Positions 36,726 through 48,954 of a DNA stretch of 64,000 nucleotides are shown piece by piece. The translations under genes and the position numbers were made by a program. Below the pieces are notes generated by a model. That model saw nothing but the letters and a program-made list of their open reading frames with translations, was not told the DNA's origin and did not search any database. The stretch's first letter is position 1, and each line of letters starts with the position of its first letter. Source of the DNA: Trileptium ribeirensis. Lineage: Eukaryota; Nematoda; Enoplea; Enoplida; Thoracostomopsidae. The stretch lies in assembly GCA_030248225.1 (NCBI GenBank), contig JASANE010019462.1, positions 18,225-82,224 of the forward strand. Direction: 5' to 3'.

Positions 36726-39579
36726 AATTTTATTCGATAGGTAGGTTAAGTGCATAGTCTTTTCTTTTAGTGTAGTGTCCCGCTTTTGAGCATCGTTTAT
36801 GCAGCTTGAGAATCAATATTCATTAAGCGTTATCTACATTTGCACGCACAGAATTCTTATTTCGCAGAACAATGTCAAACACTTCGATCTCGAATATGTT
36901 TTAGAATTCGGCGTTAGACAATTCATTGATTAAATCTTAGAACAGCAATAAGATAAAATTCAAGGCTGGTAACCTATAATAATAATTGCGTTAGGCATTA
37001 GCTATTTCATGCTTGAATTTCTGCGTGCCTTGTGTAATGTTAAACTTTTGCCGGGTCATTGAATTGAAACTGGATCGTCTGTCTGCTAGTTTCGTACATT
37101 GTACGATGGCCTTTAAGCCGTTTGCGTCGGAGCTGTTGCGCGATTCTTTTTTGCACGAAAGGGTTAAGACCGACATAGCGAACTCGATACTTGGGCAATG
37201 ATTTACCAACCGTTTTTGCACAAAGTTTAAATTTTGTAAACAATCATTCATTCTGTATTGCACGTGTAAATTTTTCTTTTATATATTGCATATATATAAT
37301 GTAATTTTTTAACTTTGAAAATTTATAACGATCATATTTAATTATAGATGTTTATGGTAATTGTTGTTGGGCCGAAGTATGATTATTATATTTTAAACAG
37401 GAAATCATTGAAAATGATGAAATGATTCACACTTTTCATCAAATGTATAATAGTACCGATTTGTTTGCCGCCGTGACGTTGTGAATTCCTGCTCAGTTAA
37501 AATTTTACTGGGAATTCTTGTTGGTATGGGCCGCGCCAGTACCACGATTTCGCTATGAAACTATTATGGGCTCGACGGGAGCGTAACCACCGCGGGAACA
37601 GAGGGTCCGGACCACACTACTTTTAGCCTGCTGGTGTCCATTTAAATCCTTGAACCGCAGTTTTGTCAATCAGCTATCACGTTTCAAATATACATATATA
37701 TTATGCCTGTATCCGGCCCACCACTTTTCAACTTTCAATTGATAACTTTTTAGGACCCCTCCTCCCACCTCAGCTCTTCATTACCCCTTCAGGGTCGGCT
37801 GATCATTTCTTGGTGTCAGATACACGTTTTGGAATTATGTATTCAAAGCCTAGGGTACCACTAGGTCGCGGTATTAACCTAAGATGCTGCCTGCTGTGTT
37901 GACAAAACACAGTACACACCATTTCGAGCTTAAAGCTTTTTGTATGAGATCATGACTTAACGCAATCTGCTTAACTTCTGAAAGTTAAGAATTTCAACCT
38001 TTTAACGCCCGTATCAGTTTGTGTATTGTGTAATTTTTCACAAAATCAAGTCAGTGCCTCGAAATATAGTCGCACCGTACGGGCGCAAGCGGCGTACGCA
38101 AACAACCGGGCTATATAGGAGCTGTTGTTCGGTTCCTTAAGGAACCTCGCAAAACGAGCGAATAACGCCGCATGTGCAAACGCTGCGGTATAAAATCCGT
38201 TATCTCAAGGCGTCGCTTGACGTGCGTTGATGCCAACCGGCAAGAGTGCACACCAAATGGTTTAACATTCCTCTACCTTAATATACTTATTTAAGACGGT
38301 TACCGTCTTTGGTTTTGAGGCATTTCTCGTGACGTTGACTGTAACATATGGAACGATGAGCGAGTGATGATGTGTATATACGTGTTTTCCGAGGTTTTCA
38401 ATTGGCACAAATTCAGATATTTTTGATAGCTGGTGCAATCATAAGTCAATGTGGGTACCCTCATCCAAATATTAGCGAGCTTTACACGAACCGAACGAAA
38501 CCCGACAAATTTCAACGTGACCCGAACATAACATAATTCGAACTATTCACGATCTCTCATTGTGACTCTCCAACCTTTGATTACAATCCTACGATTTGTT
38601 ATTTTGGCTTCGAAATTTGTTTTAGCAAATATATATACTTTTAATAACGATAGCGTGGTTTCGAAATAAAAAAATATTTTCCATTTTAAAGCGCTCATTT
38701 GCTCTTAAATTGGCAATTAAAATGTGCAATTCATAAAGCGAAAAAAGCTCTTTCAAGGCCATTCCATTCATAAAATTTTATACACCCGATATCTGAAATA
38801 TATATATAATATATATAAATAATTGTGAAAAATAGTTTTGATATTAGTGTGACGATCCGAGTGTTGCTGAAAATCGATATATTTTACGGATATCTGTTGT
38901 GAAGTTTTAATGGTTTAAGTTTAAGTTGTTAGTATATTATTAGTAATAAAAATGATCCACTATTTAATGAAACTTTAAATTGAATTTAGCTATGCGTGAA
39001 TTACATTTGTATATAAAACCAATAGATGACTGTTTTGTAGCATTATCAGCGAGAGCTGACATAGCGCAAGCCCTGAAGAGATGACAGTTCCGACACGGAA
39101 ATTTGGTTTGTGTTTAGAGCAAGCTTCACGGCTGGGTGCTCTGGAACAACGTGGACTTAGTATCGCGCTCAACAACTTTATATATTTCGTCATATGCCCC
39201 GTAGACATGCGTTCAACTCTTCGTCGATTTAGAAATTCGAAATTTTTGTGATTGAAATCCTAAACTAAAAGGAATTATATGATGTGAAAAGTCTAATTTT
39301 CCGATCCAGAAATATGTTTGAATCATATAACAAAACAAACAATTTTACAGTGTACAAATCTTGATGACTTAATTTCAAATGTTTATATTATGCTTTCATT
39401 GTTATATGTTGTAATGAGAAATATTTTTGTAAAAATTATTGGATTTTACCTCTAGAATACGCAAATTTGATAATTTTTAAACAAGTTTGTGAATATTGGA
39501 ATGATTTTTGAAAAATTCTTAATATTCGATTGCATGTGTGGTATAGAGGTCATAATTTCGGTCCGTGGCCGGACCACGC
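36726..39579. other. stretch up to the palindrome boundary, no recognised gene
   Basis: 37000-37260 is open in three frames on both strands, with no recognised product. 38060-38240 is a GC-richer segment that includes the 16-bp perfect palindrome GGTTCCTTAAGGAACC at 38131-38146. The right arm of the large inverted repeat ends with the window, so this side may or may not belong to the duplicated region. Confidence 0.4.
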
Positions 39580-40200
39580 GGGCCACACCAGATTACGAAC
39601 GGGTCGGGCCGAAATGTTGCAGATCCGGGATGGGCTGAGTCGGGCCAGCCCCGATTTCCAGCGGTCTATCCGAAAAATTTCGTTTCGTTCTCACTTCAGT
39701 CAAAGACCGAATGATAAGTACACGGTTCGGTAATCTTGAATACGGTTTAAGAATTTGTTGTCGGGCTCAATTAATATACGAGTTTTTATCTTATATCGCC
39801 CGTATCCTTTACATTGATCTTGCCTACACCCGATTACAAATGGACCGGGCCGAACTGTACCGAAATTTTGCTGCTCCGGGTCGGGGCGCGCCGAGCTCGA
39901 TTTCAAACGGGCCTTTCCGAAAAATTTTGGCTCATTCTTACCTCTACTGTGATACAGGAAACGATGTGATGAAATAGTCAATTTCGGGTAGCTATATATA
40001 ATTGTCACCGAAAATGTTGGATTCAGTTGAGTATCTAGCGTTTGACCAATGGGATGTTTCATTTCGCCAGCATGATCATCCCCTCTGACATATTTCTTAA
40101 GGAAACGACCTCCGTGTCGTGCCACTTGGTATTTGCTGCTTTCTGTACGTTATGATTTTTAAACTGGTATCCGTTCAACAGTGCAGGATATAAGTGTATA

Positions 40201-40661
40201 AGCTAAAGAGTATCCGAAGCAATACATCTGTCATTGGGCACATCAGTAAATTATGTGCCCAGTTGAGTGGATCCTCGTAAGGAAGCGGTTTTTCCGTGAA
40301 GCACCAGTAAAACGTGTCTTATGAACGACATGTACTATATATACTATTTATATATACGTAAAAAATTATACCCAGACGCTGCAGTTTCGCTTTAAATAGC
40401 CATCTCAGCTAAATTAGTGACAATTTATTTTAAATGAGTCTATTCAGAAGCAACAATAGGTCAATCTTAAATCATGTTCGTTAATAACAAGTTCTGTAAT
40501 GGGTTTGAATTAATCACACCATGGCTAAAGAGTATCCGAAGCAATACATCTGTCATTGGGCACATCAGTAAATTATGTGCCCAGTTGAGTGGATCCCCGT
40601 AAGGAAGCGGTTTTTCCGTGAAGCCCCAGTAAAACGTGTCTTATCAACGACGTGTACTATG
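40201..40661. repeat. direct duplication of about 138 bp, two copies 325 bp apart (left arm)
   Basis: Copy 1 (40201-40339) and copy 2 (40525-40661) both run from GCTAAAGAGTATCCGAAGCA through CAGTAAATTATGTGCCCAGT and GGATCC(T/C)CGTAAGGAAGCGG to AACGTGTCTTATNAACGACR. They differ at only a few bases. Each contains GGGCACATCAGTAAATTATG/TGCCC, a short hairpin with GGGCACA/TGTGCCC arms. The mirror copies in the right arm are at 62917-63051 and 63236-63374. Confidence 0.93.
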
Positions 40662-41026
40662 TAAAAAAATTTATTTAGTTGTTGGCTTGCGCTATTGCCG
40701 AAAGCGAAACGTCCGCATAGCAAAATAATTTTAAATAACGTAAGTGAAGTGCATGCTATGCCGTTATCGATATTTCGTCGCTTTAACATCATAGGTTATT
40801 TGCGACCTGTCATCAGGTACACACGGAAATCCCGGGCTTGAGCCAGTATTACCACAAAGAACTTTGAGGACTTCGTTCTAGATGACTAGATGATCGAATA
40901 AGTTAAAGTATATGAGTATGTTCGATAGCAATAATCCTCTATAAATTTTAATCATGGACTTTTGTTATAACTTAACAATTATAAATTGCCAACGTAAACT
41001 ACTGTATGAATAATATATATTTCTAG

Positions 41027-41749
41027 AGTAATTTGAAATTAAATCCATTACTGCTACACCATAGCCGACCTCAGTCACAACAGCAGCAACAACAACAGCA
41101 GCAGGGCGAAACCAACTACAATCCATTGTTGTATCCACATTATATTGAATCAGTTGCTGACTCTGTGGTATCGCCGCTTTTGGTTCTATCACCGCCACCA
41201 CCTCCGCCACCTCCAGCAGTATTATTACCAGGGGTCAGCGGGAATAACAACAATTTTAGCAGTAGTACTAGTAACTTGAGTGCAGCATTCGACGATCATT
41301 GTTGCATTAATTCCGCATTCAACAGTCATCATCAACGTCCTTGTGGATCATCATCATCATCATTACCGTCCTCACCACAATCATCAGTGCCCGTGTCGAA
41401 TCCTGTTAGCGAACGAAACCATAATATCGACAAATTTGACGTTGCTAAAAAATTAGTGCCAAGAAACTCCATTCGGCGATCAGGAGTTGATCCTACACCG
41501 AATAATAATAGCCGCCGTCATCAAGAATCATTGTCATTGCAACAGCAGCAACTACAGCTAGTTGTTCCGCGAGGTCTACCATCGTTATCTTACAATAATT
41601 GTTGTTCTGAGACTACTGGTTCAAATAGCGATTGCAATCGGAACGTTTCGGACATCATGTCTCCGGGTATTATTGGCTATCCACCTGCAGCAACAATCCA
41701 TGGCACCTATGGCATTCCGCTGTATCGCCTAGGCAACGGGCTTACGACG
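41027..41749 (+). CDS. RBMS: RBMS/shep-like RNA-binding protein, low-complexity N-terminal exon (left arm, intact)
   Basis: This exon lies between an acceptor (TATATATTTCTAG, ending 41026) and a donor (ACG|GTAAGT) and is 723 bp, phase 0 to phase 0, giving 241 codons with no stop. The peptide is disordered. It has a run of nine Gln near residues 18-26, eight consecutive Pro near residue 57, Ser- and Asn-rich stretches, a second short Q tract, and a final segment SPGIIGYPPAATIHGTYGIP. Low-complexity leaders like this are usual before RRM1 in the RBMS/alan shepard family of single-stranded RNA/DNA-binding regulators. There is no ATG near the start and an in-frame stop lies just upstream. The initiator must therefore be in an earlier exon that I did not find. 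The next exon is at 43504. I assign the gene by its RRM1 exons; this exon on its own has no recognisable domain. Confidence 0.8.
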
Positions 41750-43503
41750 GTAAGTTTATATTGAAAACGTGGCCAACATTTGAAAAGCAAATATAAAAAT
41801 CTACACCTTGCTCTGCTCCTAAAGGCAAATCATATTTCTGGCTATTTTGCGTTATTTTACATATCCAATAGCTCAGAAACGATTTAACTAGTTTGATTAA
41901 TGTTGCTTTTAGTAAGTACGATGATTTTCCAGTATGCATATGATTCTACACTTTACTGTTGTACGTGTTTTCGTTCGTGAACGAGAAGTACGAAATATGT
42001 GTCAAACCTGAAGCATGTTAACAAATTATATCAGCTTTTAATATATATCATGTGTGAAAATTGCATTTAAAATTAAATTTTTTAAGAGAAAAAGAAACTA
42101 AAAGTTAAAAATTATTTTATTAAAAATTAATATAAAATATATACCAGAAGATTATAGAGTGTCTTTTTAATGTTATCATTTTTTTCTGTTGGAGCCCGTA
42201 TTCCGGTTTTGTGTGGTATTTAGTTCAAAATTTTATTGAACTTCGTGTTATCGATCACATGCCTACCGTTTAACCCACAGCTCATGTAAATTTTTGTATT
42301 TACTGACTAAAATTTTGCGCTACTAGTGACATTTTGATAAAATCCAGAAATCGATTATCGATTAATATACTTCTTGAACATCAAATGTCTAACAAGAAAT
42401 GACTGAATAGGATATAACTTATTACTTAAATCCAAATTTCGAAGTTAAAGCGCCGAAAAGTAGGCATTCGGAAATATTATTATTGCTGCCGCTTTCTAAC
42501 TTTTCCGGAGGCATATCATGGAAGCCATTTATTACACGGTGTTTAGAAAAATATATACGTTATTTACCTATATCAAAATAGTTTGCATTCATATAGCCTG
42601 TGTGACAGATGAATGCAGCCTTTAATTAAGAAATACCCGCGTCACTAATTGTAATAGTACTCGAAACCAGGCACAATCTAATGTAAACGTATACCTTTGA
42701 CTTTGAGCACCGTTGGAAAGCATAATTTAAATTTATTTTTTTAATTATATGGTTCATTTTAAAAGACTTGGAAATTTTTAATATTTTAGAATTATATACC
42801 CATTTGCCATATTTATATCTAAATTTGGTTATTGTAAATATTAACTTATTATAGAGGCATTAACAATCCTTAATTTTGGAGCTCAGCTGTATTTGAATTT
42901 GATTTTATATGGCTTTGGTTGTGTCCGCTTTTCAAATTTTTGATGAAAGTTGTTGCGCGATCCGTGTTATATAGTTTTCTTCCATTTCGCCAGTGCAGTG
43001 GAATGTTCAGTTGTAACAATTGTCTGAAACATGCTATAAACCCGATTTGAAAGATCATTTTGGCACCAAATTAATTTGGTCCAAACTATGTCGGAAACGG
43101 AGCAACGTCCTATCAAAAACGACCTCTGTCAGAGTACGCCAATTTATATCTGCTCGTTTTAGATGGGAAAACTTAAAACCGACAGGGTTTGACACTTTAA
43201 AGCAAATATTAAAAGGTCTTTCAATTTTAAACATTTTGCAGTAGTTACTATATATGTAATAGAGTGTCGCTTGCTCGATTTTTCATAACAGCGCCAGATT
43301 TTGGAAGTTAAATTAATTTTTGTGTTATTTTCTTCCGAAAATTTCCTAATTCTTTTACATAATGCTGTTCATATTTTTGACACGATTCAAAGTGTCAAAA
43401 TTAATTTTTGAAATCGTCATCTCCAATCTGTTCTTGGATTCTAAACTTTCAAAATTTGTGGTCCCGATTTTCTTAAATAATCGTTGTGTTTTGCATATTT
43501 TAG
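41750..43503 (+). other. intron of the RBMS-like gene (left arm)
   Basis: GT at 41750 and AG at 43502-43503 bound an AT-rich intron of about 1.75 kb. No other gene is supported inside. A 74-codon frame at 43020-43244 is identical in the right arm, but this follows from the duplication rather than from selection. Confidence 0.7.
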
Positions 43504-43707
43504 AACGGCTTCGGTTCAACAAGCCGGGGCGGCCCTAGTCCAACATCTACATGTGGCGATGCAAAGAAACGCTGTCGACGACAAATCTTTACATTCGTGG
43601 CCTTCCTCCGAATACCACCGATAAAACGCTCGAAGAAATGTGCGCAGTCTATGGCAACATTTCGTCCACCAAAGCAATCCTTGACAAAGAGACCAATATA
43701 TGCAAAG
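43504..43707 (+). pseudogene. RBMS: RBMS/shep-like RRM1, first exon (left arm, one-base frameshift)
   Basis: Acceptor TGCATATTTTAG precedes AACGGCTTC and donor AAAG|GTAGGC follows. The frame downstream of about 43570 encodes [19 protein letters not shown] and then [20 protein letters not shown], which is the start of RRM1 with the RNP2 motif LYIRGL. The family signatures TNLYIRGL and STKAILDK are those of RBMS and Drosophila Shep. The frame entering from the 41027 exon is off by one at the GCAAAGAAAC run near 43561-43570. The right arm has GCAAAAGAAAC, one more A, and is open throughout. The exon is thus 204 bp here against 205 bp there, and the splice phase fits only with 205. The left copy also reads YGN where the right copy reads YGT, as is usual in the family. 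The missing base is either a real mutation or a sequencing error. Confidence 0.85.
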
Positions 43708-45380
43708 GTAGGCTTTGGTAGAACTGAGGGATATGGCTTCAGTTTCTGGTGGAACCGTCATATCAATACTTTGACGGAACAGTAAGTATCAGGGGTAAGT
43801 TGCTATTGGAGTGCAATCAAACCTTTGGAGGAACATCAGGGATTTGGTTAAAGCACCATTATGATCGGCGTGTCAGAGCTTTGGAGGAACAATTAAGGAA
43901 CTGACTTAACGTACCACAGGAGTAATCTCAGCAAAGCTGTGGTGAAGTAGTAAGGATCTGCCTTAAATTGCCAGTATAGTGATCGCGTTGAATCTTTAGT
44001 GTAGCAGTATGTGATTTGGGTTAGCGTGCCACGTGATTTGTCTTATACTTTTGATAGAACAGTAGGGTTTTGGGTTAACGCCCCAGTGAACTGTTGGGGT
44101 CTGGATTAAATTAACAGCCCCCAGCCTGACAATGGTCAATTTTGAAGATGCAGCAGAAATTCTGGCACTATACAATTCAATAGGACGTGGCGATTCAGAA
44201 AATACCATTTAGGCCATACTTATCAGAAATATTTTTTCGAATTTTGGGTTCCCTCTTGCCCTTGATACTCAAAATATGCGAAAAAAATTCCAACAAATGC
44301 ATGATTTTATATATTACTCGAACCGAATTGACTTACTGAGTCGAATCGTATTAATATCAGTTAGTTCATGGGGTCCGGAGTTATTTCTATTTATGTGAAA
44401 TCCTAAGACTAACGCGTAGTAAGCCTATCCTAAGTCGTAAATGCCGTTTGAGAACCAAAAAATCTAGAAAAAGTTTTGTCATAAACGTTGCCGAAATAGG
44501 TAGTTTCTGAACCATCTCACGATGCTGAACTGAATGGTACCAAAGTTTCTGCTGTATCCACAAAATTGACCTATTTCAGGCTGGGGGTTCTACGAAAGAC
44601 CAGGTTAATGCACTGAATGATTCGTCACACCACAGCATTGATGGAACGTTGATTTATTAGAGATGATGTGCCAGTGAAATTGTTGTACCAAATCTATGAT
44701 GGAATAGGAGGGAATGTCAGTTGCCCTCGGAATTGTCTACCAAAGCTTTGATGGCAGAACAGTTGGAATCGGGCTAGGGTTCGACTAGAGTCGTCGTGCC
44801 AACAATATTGGTACGAGATAACGTGTGGTAAAAAGAGCTGTCCTCAAAATATATTCATAAAAAATTAATCAAAATACACATAAGTTTTTTATCGCAAACA
44901 ATCCGTTGGCTTACAAGCAAAATTATTATAATCTTGTAAAATATTTCAAACATGTGAAAATTTTGTCACACTTGGTGAGGTGCAACACTTTGCGAGTCTC
45001 AATTTATTTTCTCATTTTCGCACACTGTCTATTGTTTTGGGAAGAGGAAAATTATTTGATTGTCTTAGAATAATATACTGTATATATAAATTCGATAATT
45101 TAAATATTTAAAAATTTTTTATTTTTCACAAAGGTCGTTATTAAAGACGAACCTTATTTTTAAAGCCTTTCAGCGGCATGTTCTGAAGGACAGAAAGGGA
45201 AGGTCTGTTATGGACAAAACGTATTGATCTGACGCAGAAAAATTTTCTAAACTTGTATTGTATATATCGGGAAAAGTATAAAGAAAATATACGTATACTT
45301 TATCATTTTTCACTTGTAGTTTGCTTTTACATTTTACTTTTATATTATTACAGCGAAATGATTTTTGCATTTCGTTTTAG
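43708..45380 (+). other. intron of the RBMS-like gene (left arm), carrying a foldback element
   Basis: It runs from GT at 43708 to AG at 45379-45380, about 1.67 kb. It contains the foldback element at 44118-44587. The first 300 bases have several short repeated phrases such as TTTGGAGGAACA and GAACAGTAAG, which suggest an old local duplication. Confidence 0.7.
44118..44587. mobile_element. foldback element, family F copy 3 (left arm)
   Basis: This is the best-preserved copy. The left terminus CCCCCAGCCTGACAATGGTC continues AATTTTGAAGATGCAGCAGA. The right terminus is its reverse complement with few changes (AAATTGACCTATTTCAGGCT, then GGGGG). Total length is about 470 bp with arms of at least 200 bp. 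It sits inside the intron between the two RRM1 exons, and its mirror is at 58975-59444. Confidence 0.85.
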
Positions 45381-45478
45381 GCTACGGGTTCGTCGATTTT
45401 GAATCTCCAGAAGCCGCAGAAAATGCCGTTAAAACACTTCAAAATGCTGGAATCCAAGCCCAAATGGCCAAAGTTAAC
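45381..45478 (+). CDS. RBMS: RBMS/shep-like RRM1, second exon (left arm)
   Basis: This 98-bp exon lies between the acceptor TTGCATTTCGTTTTAG and the donor AAC|GTGAGT. Joined to the preceding exon through a split Gly codon, it encodes [20 protein letters not shown] and then [11 protein letters not shown]. This completes RRM1. RNP1 is K-G-Y-G-F-V-D-F with its Lys on the previous exon, and the QAQMAK ending matches where RRM1 ends in RBMS proteins and Shep. The exon starts in phase 1 and ends in phase 0. RRM2 should follow in a further exon, but I find none in the 6.1 kb to the end of the arm, so the gene is incomplete here. The right arm has the same exon at 58087-58184 without a coding change. 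Confidence 0.9.
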
Positions 45479-46450
45479 GTGAGTTGTCGTTAGAGTTAAT
45501 GTACCCGTTTGTCATATCTTTTTCATATTTTAAATCAGTTTGACGTAAATAAGTTTTCAACAACAACAGCAACTTTAAAAGTATTGCTATGTTTTCTAAC
45601 GTTTAATGTGAAACAAGTATGGAAACGACTGCAGCCACTACCGACTATCGTCGGGGCTGGACTAGACAGATTTGGCCCAACTTTTCACAGTGCACATGCG
45701 CTAATAAAGCAGTATCATTAGGTATATACTACTATCACCCTGGTATGCACCCCCTTTGGTAGAAATTACCAGGTCATAACCGTACACTGCCAGTTTTAAT
45801 ATAATTTTCCATGTCGAAGATAACGTTTGAGCGATTTGGGGTCCGATTATTTGGCGCAAAATGTCGCCATATATATTTGCATAAAACCGAATGAATTAGG
45901 TTTGTCAATCGAACGATGTTGGCTACGTATCTACTAGCATTGGCATGTGTTTCATGTTAAGTGCAGAAACAACGACGTAGTTTGTAAAAAGTACGAAACC
46001 AATGAAAACACTTAGCTTCGAATGACCTTACTTTTGTTCAATTATACAACATAACCATAGTAATATTTACATATATATTATAGTACATATAAATTATATG
46101 TATATAGATATACTATTTAGATTCAAATAATACGTTTGTATCAATGAAATATGTAAATAATCATATGAATCTTTTATATAATAATTTTTAATCATTACCA
46201 CGGCTGGCTATTATATTTTCGTTCTGAATTACGGCCTGACGTCATGTCGTATTCGTATAATTTTCCATGCGATTGTCCATTTACACTTTCGGCAAACTCA
46301 CTGATGGGTTTTACAATGCAGAATTCAGAGTTATATCACACACAGCTAACGATTCTTTAGAGGGAGAGAGACAACCAAGATGAGTTAAGCATCGTTTATT
46401 CGTCTAACTTTTTGAAGATCAAAATTCGAACATGCAAACAAAAGTTTTCA

Positions 46451-46927
46451 GGTGCGGTTCATACCTTCAAAACTATTAGCAGCTCAAAATCTGAACAAAA
46501 TTTGATCAGGCTTCATATGCAATTTTGACTGTAATATATATTAATTACGATATGTGCGATTGGCAAATTTTTTTAATTTTGTTCATAAATTTTCATGCCA
46601 AAACATTATTACGAAGCAGTGAGAATGTGTGAAGAGTGATTTAAATTATCTTCATGAACTCTCCACCAATAGATTTCAGATAATAACACACAGATTTCAA
46701 TGTAAAATAGCTTAAAAACGCACTAAACCAATCTTCATCCGTGATTGATTGGTTATAGTATTATCTTTTGAAATTTTAAATGGTGTTCACACGTTCAAAT
46801 TCACCAGTTTTGCAAAAAAATTGTGAAACACTTGCCTTCAACTGTTTTTCGGTTTGATCAAATTTTGATTTTGTTCTAATGTTTAAGTCACATTTTAAGC
46901 CTGAAGATTTGAACGTACGAACTCACC
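46451..46927. mobile_element. terminal-inverted-repeat element, family M copy 2 (left arm)
   Basis: The left end is GGTGCGGTTCATACCTTCAA. The right end, in reverse complement, is GGTGAGTTCGTACGTTCAAA. Inside, TGGTGTTCACACGTTCAAAT at 46782 repeats the terminal motif, and the subterminal parts carry CAAAATTTGATCA and TTTGATCAAATTTTGA. These are the same words as in the element at 20621-20957. It is probably a diverged copy, possibly nested. The mirror copy is at 56640-57116. Confidence 0.6.
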
Positions 46928-48954
46928 TTTTGGAAAGCTGTTTTTGGCTTTAATTGTTTGACTGCACAAATTTCAAGCGATTGTTATATTTATTTTATAT
47001 TATTTGGCTATATTATTTATATATGTATTAAATAATGTAAATTAGCTTTTAAAGAAAATATTAACATTTATTGTTTTGTGTTAATTTTCAGGGAGTTTTT
47101 CGTGTCCAGAGGTTTGTTTTTGGTTAGCTAACTTTACCCTACAGTTTATACACATATATATGTTTGTTGTATAATATCAAATATATATTTTTATTTATGT
47201 TCAAATCATCCCATATGTTATTTGGAAGTGATGTCCGCAATGGCGAAAGCCCAACTGCCATGAGTAAAAATATTAAAAAAATAGTAGTTCAATTTTTTGA
47301 CACTTTAGAATCTCATAAAATCTTAGCGTTTCTCTTTGCTATAGGGAATATCAATAATATCACTAAATTAGTAAATTTACCTTACCTGGTTTTACCAAAG
47401 TGTACTTGGCGAAGTCTACCGAACAAATGAAGAGTTTATATGAGTCAAAACGGTTTTTCCGAGGCATAGATGAAGCTTCTTCCTACGAGATGTGTGATCG
47501 TAACTTAAGTTATAAACGCCAAACTGCGGTTGTTGGAATTAACAAAATAATATTTTATTTTCGTCTATCTCTGTTATCGTTGAAATATCGAATTTTCTAT
47601 TAGTCTTTTAGACAAATTCGTATTTAAAAAGTTTGTGGAGACATCGTATCACAGATGTATATATACGAACGCTTAATCAAGTCGACATGTTTATTAAGGT
47701 ATTACATGATACAAATATAGCTACTATATCATTAATTGATAACATAGCTCAACTCAGGAGACATTAGCATACTGGTATCATCCAAAAGTTTAAGTTGCTC
47801 GACAATAGCAACTCACTGTAAAAACCATGAAGCGAAAAAGTGAGGTTTCAAAACAGAATGTAAAATCACCAAGAGCTGAATAGTGCAGTCAGTTTAAGAT
47901 GTATAGTGTAAATATCCAATGGAAACGTGATAGCAGATTTGCGAAACAGCGGGTCGATCTTCTTGTTAGACGGATCCACGCAATCGAAATAGAGGACGTT
48001 TGAACTCCTGTTGCCCCCCGTGGTTGGTAGGTCTTGATGGAAACCCATGGTCTTATCATAAAACAATTTTATTTAGTGTAATTACTGCGGTGAATGGCTT
48101 AGTTAACTGGGGGTTTGCTGTGAATATGATGTTAAAATGACGCAATATCATTTACATTTTTGTATTACTTTACACATTAACAAAGTGACATGTTGAGTAT
48201 AAAGTTAGACCGTGTTACCAAAATCAAGGATTGCGTAGTTTTGACGTAACGTTGCATCTTTGTCTCGGTATGTAGTCGTTGTATTGAGTACACATTGCAG
48301 TGTGAACACAACGTTTATTAGCTGTATATGCGAGAGTCATAGTGTAGAAAATTTAGGCCAAATAGTTTTCTGTTACACACGTAATTGATCATATATCAGA
48401 TCAATGAAGTGCAAAATGGAGAAACATCCGAAAATTGAGGCTGAGAATCGTTCTGAGTTTTTTAAAGCAGGATTTTTGGTTAATGAAATAAAATATCAGT
48501 TAGCAAAACTCCACTGGAACGGAATATTATGGATGATGGGCTGAAAAAAATTGTGATAGATATGCAAGTGTTTGGGAGCCTTTGGTACCGGAACTCAGAA
48601 AGGCGACGCAGTAAATAATATCCTACAGATTTCGTTGCAGAGAAGTTCTGAGGTCAACATAATGAGTGCTTGGATCGGTGGGTTATTTTAGTTTTGGCAA
48701 GTTATGTATAGAGTGCTGGTAACATTTCAGCACGGTAGCCCAGTTCAGCCTACAGCATTTCCTCTGGTGCTTCTAGTACGTACTGAATAGTAAGTATTAC
48801 CAAATGTTAGAAATGTATTATATTTCCATAAAACTGTTCAAATAGAGTATATTCCTTAAAACTTATAACCAGGTACATCACAAAAGTTTTTTTATATATC
48901 TAAATAAGATATCTAAAATTTTAGAGAAATTTTAGTCCCTTCCTTTAATGCCGG

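Noticed and set aside
37000..37263. Region open in several frames on both strands
   Set aside because: No frame gives a recognisable peptide and no clear splice sites bracket it. Three open frames at once point to chance.
40965..41210. Minus-strand Ala/Val-rich frame over the Q tract
   Set aside because: It is the antisense reading of CAG/CAA repeats.
43516..43761. Antisense frame over the first RRM1 exon
   Set aside because: It is a shadow of the RRM-coding exon. The sense strand carries the RNP motif and splice sites.
43597..43785. Plus-strand frame that reads the RRM1 exon out of phase
   Set aside because: It is the frame created by the one-base loss near 43565 and runs into the intron. 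The RRM reading lies in the other frame.
47092..47111. Microexon after RRM1
   Set aside because: Its length differs between arms (20 against 22 bp), it is not a known RBMS segment, and it only rests on short splice-like words.
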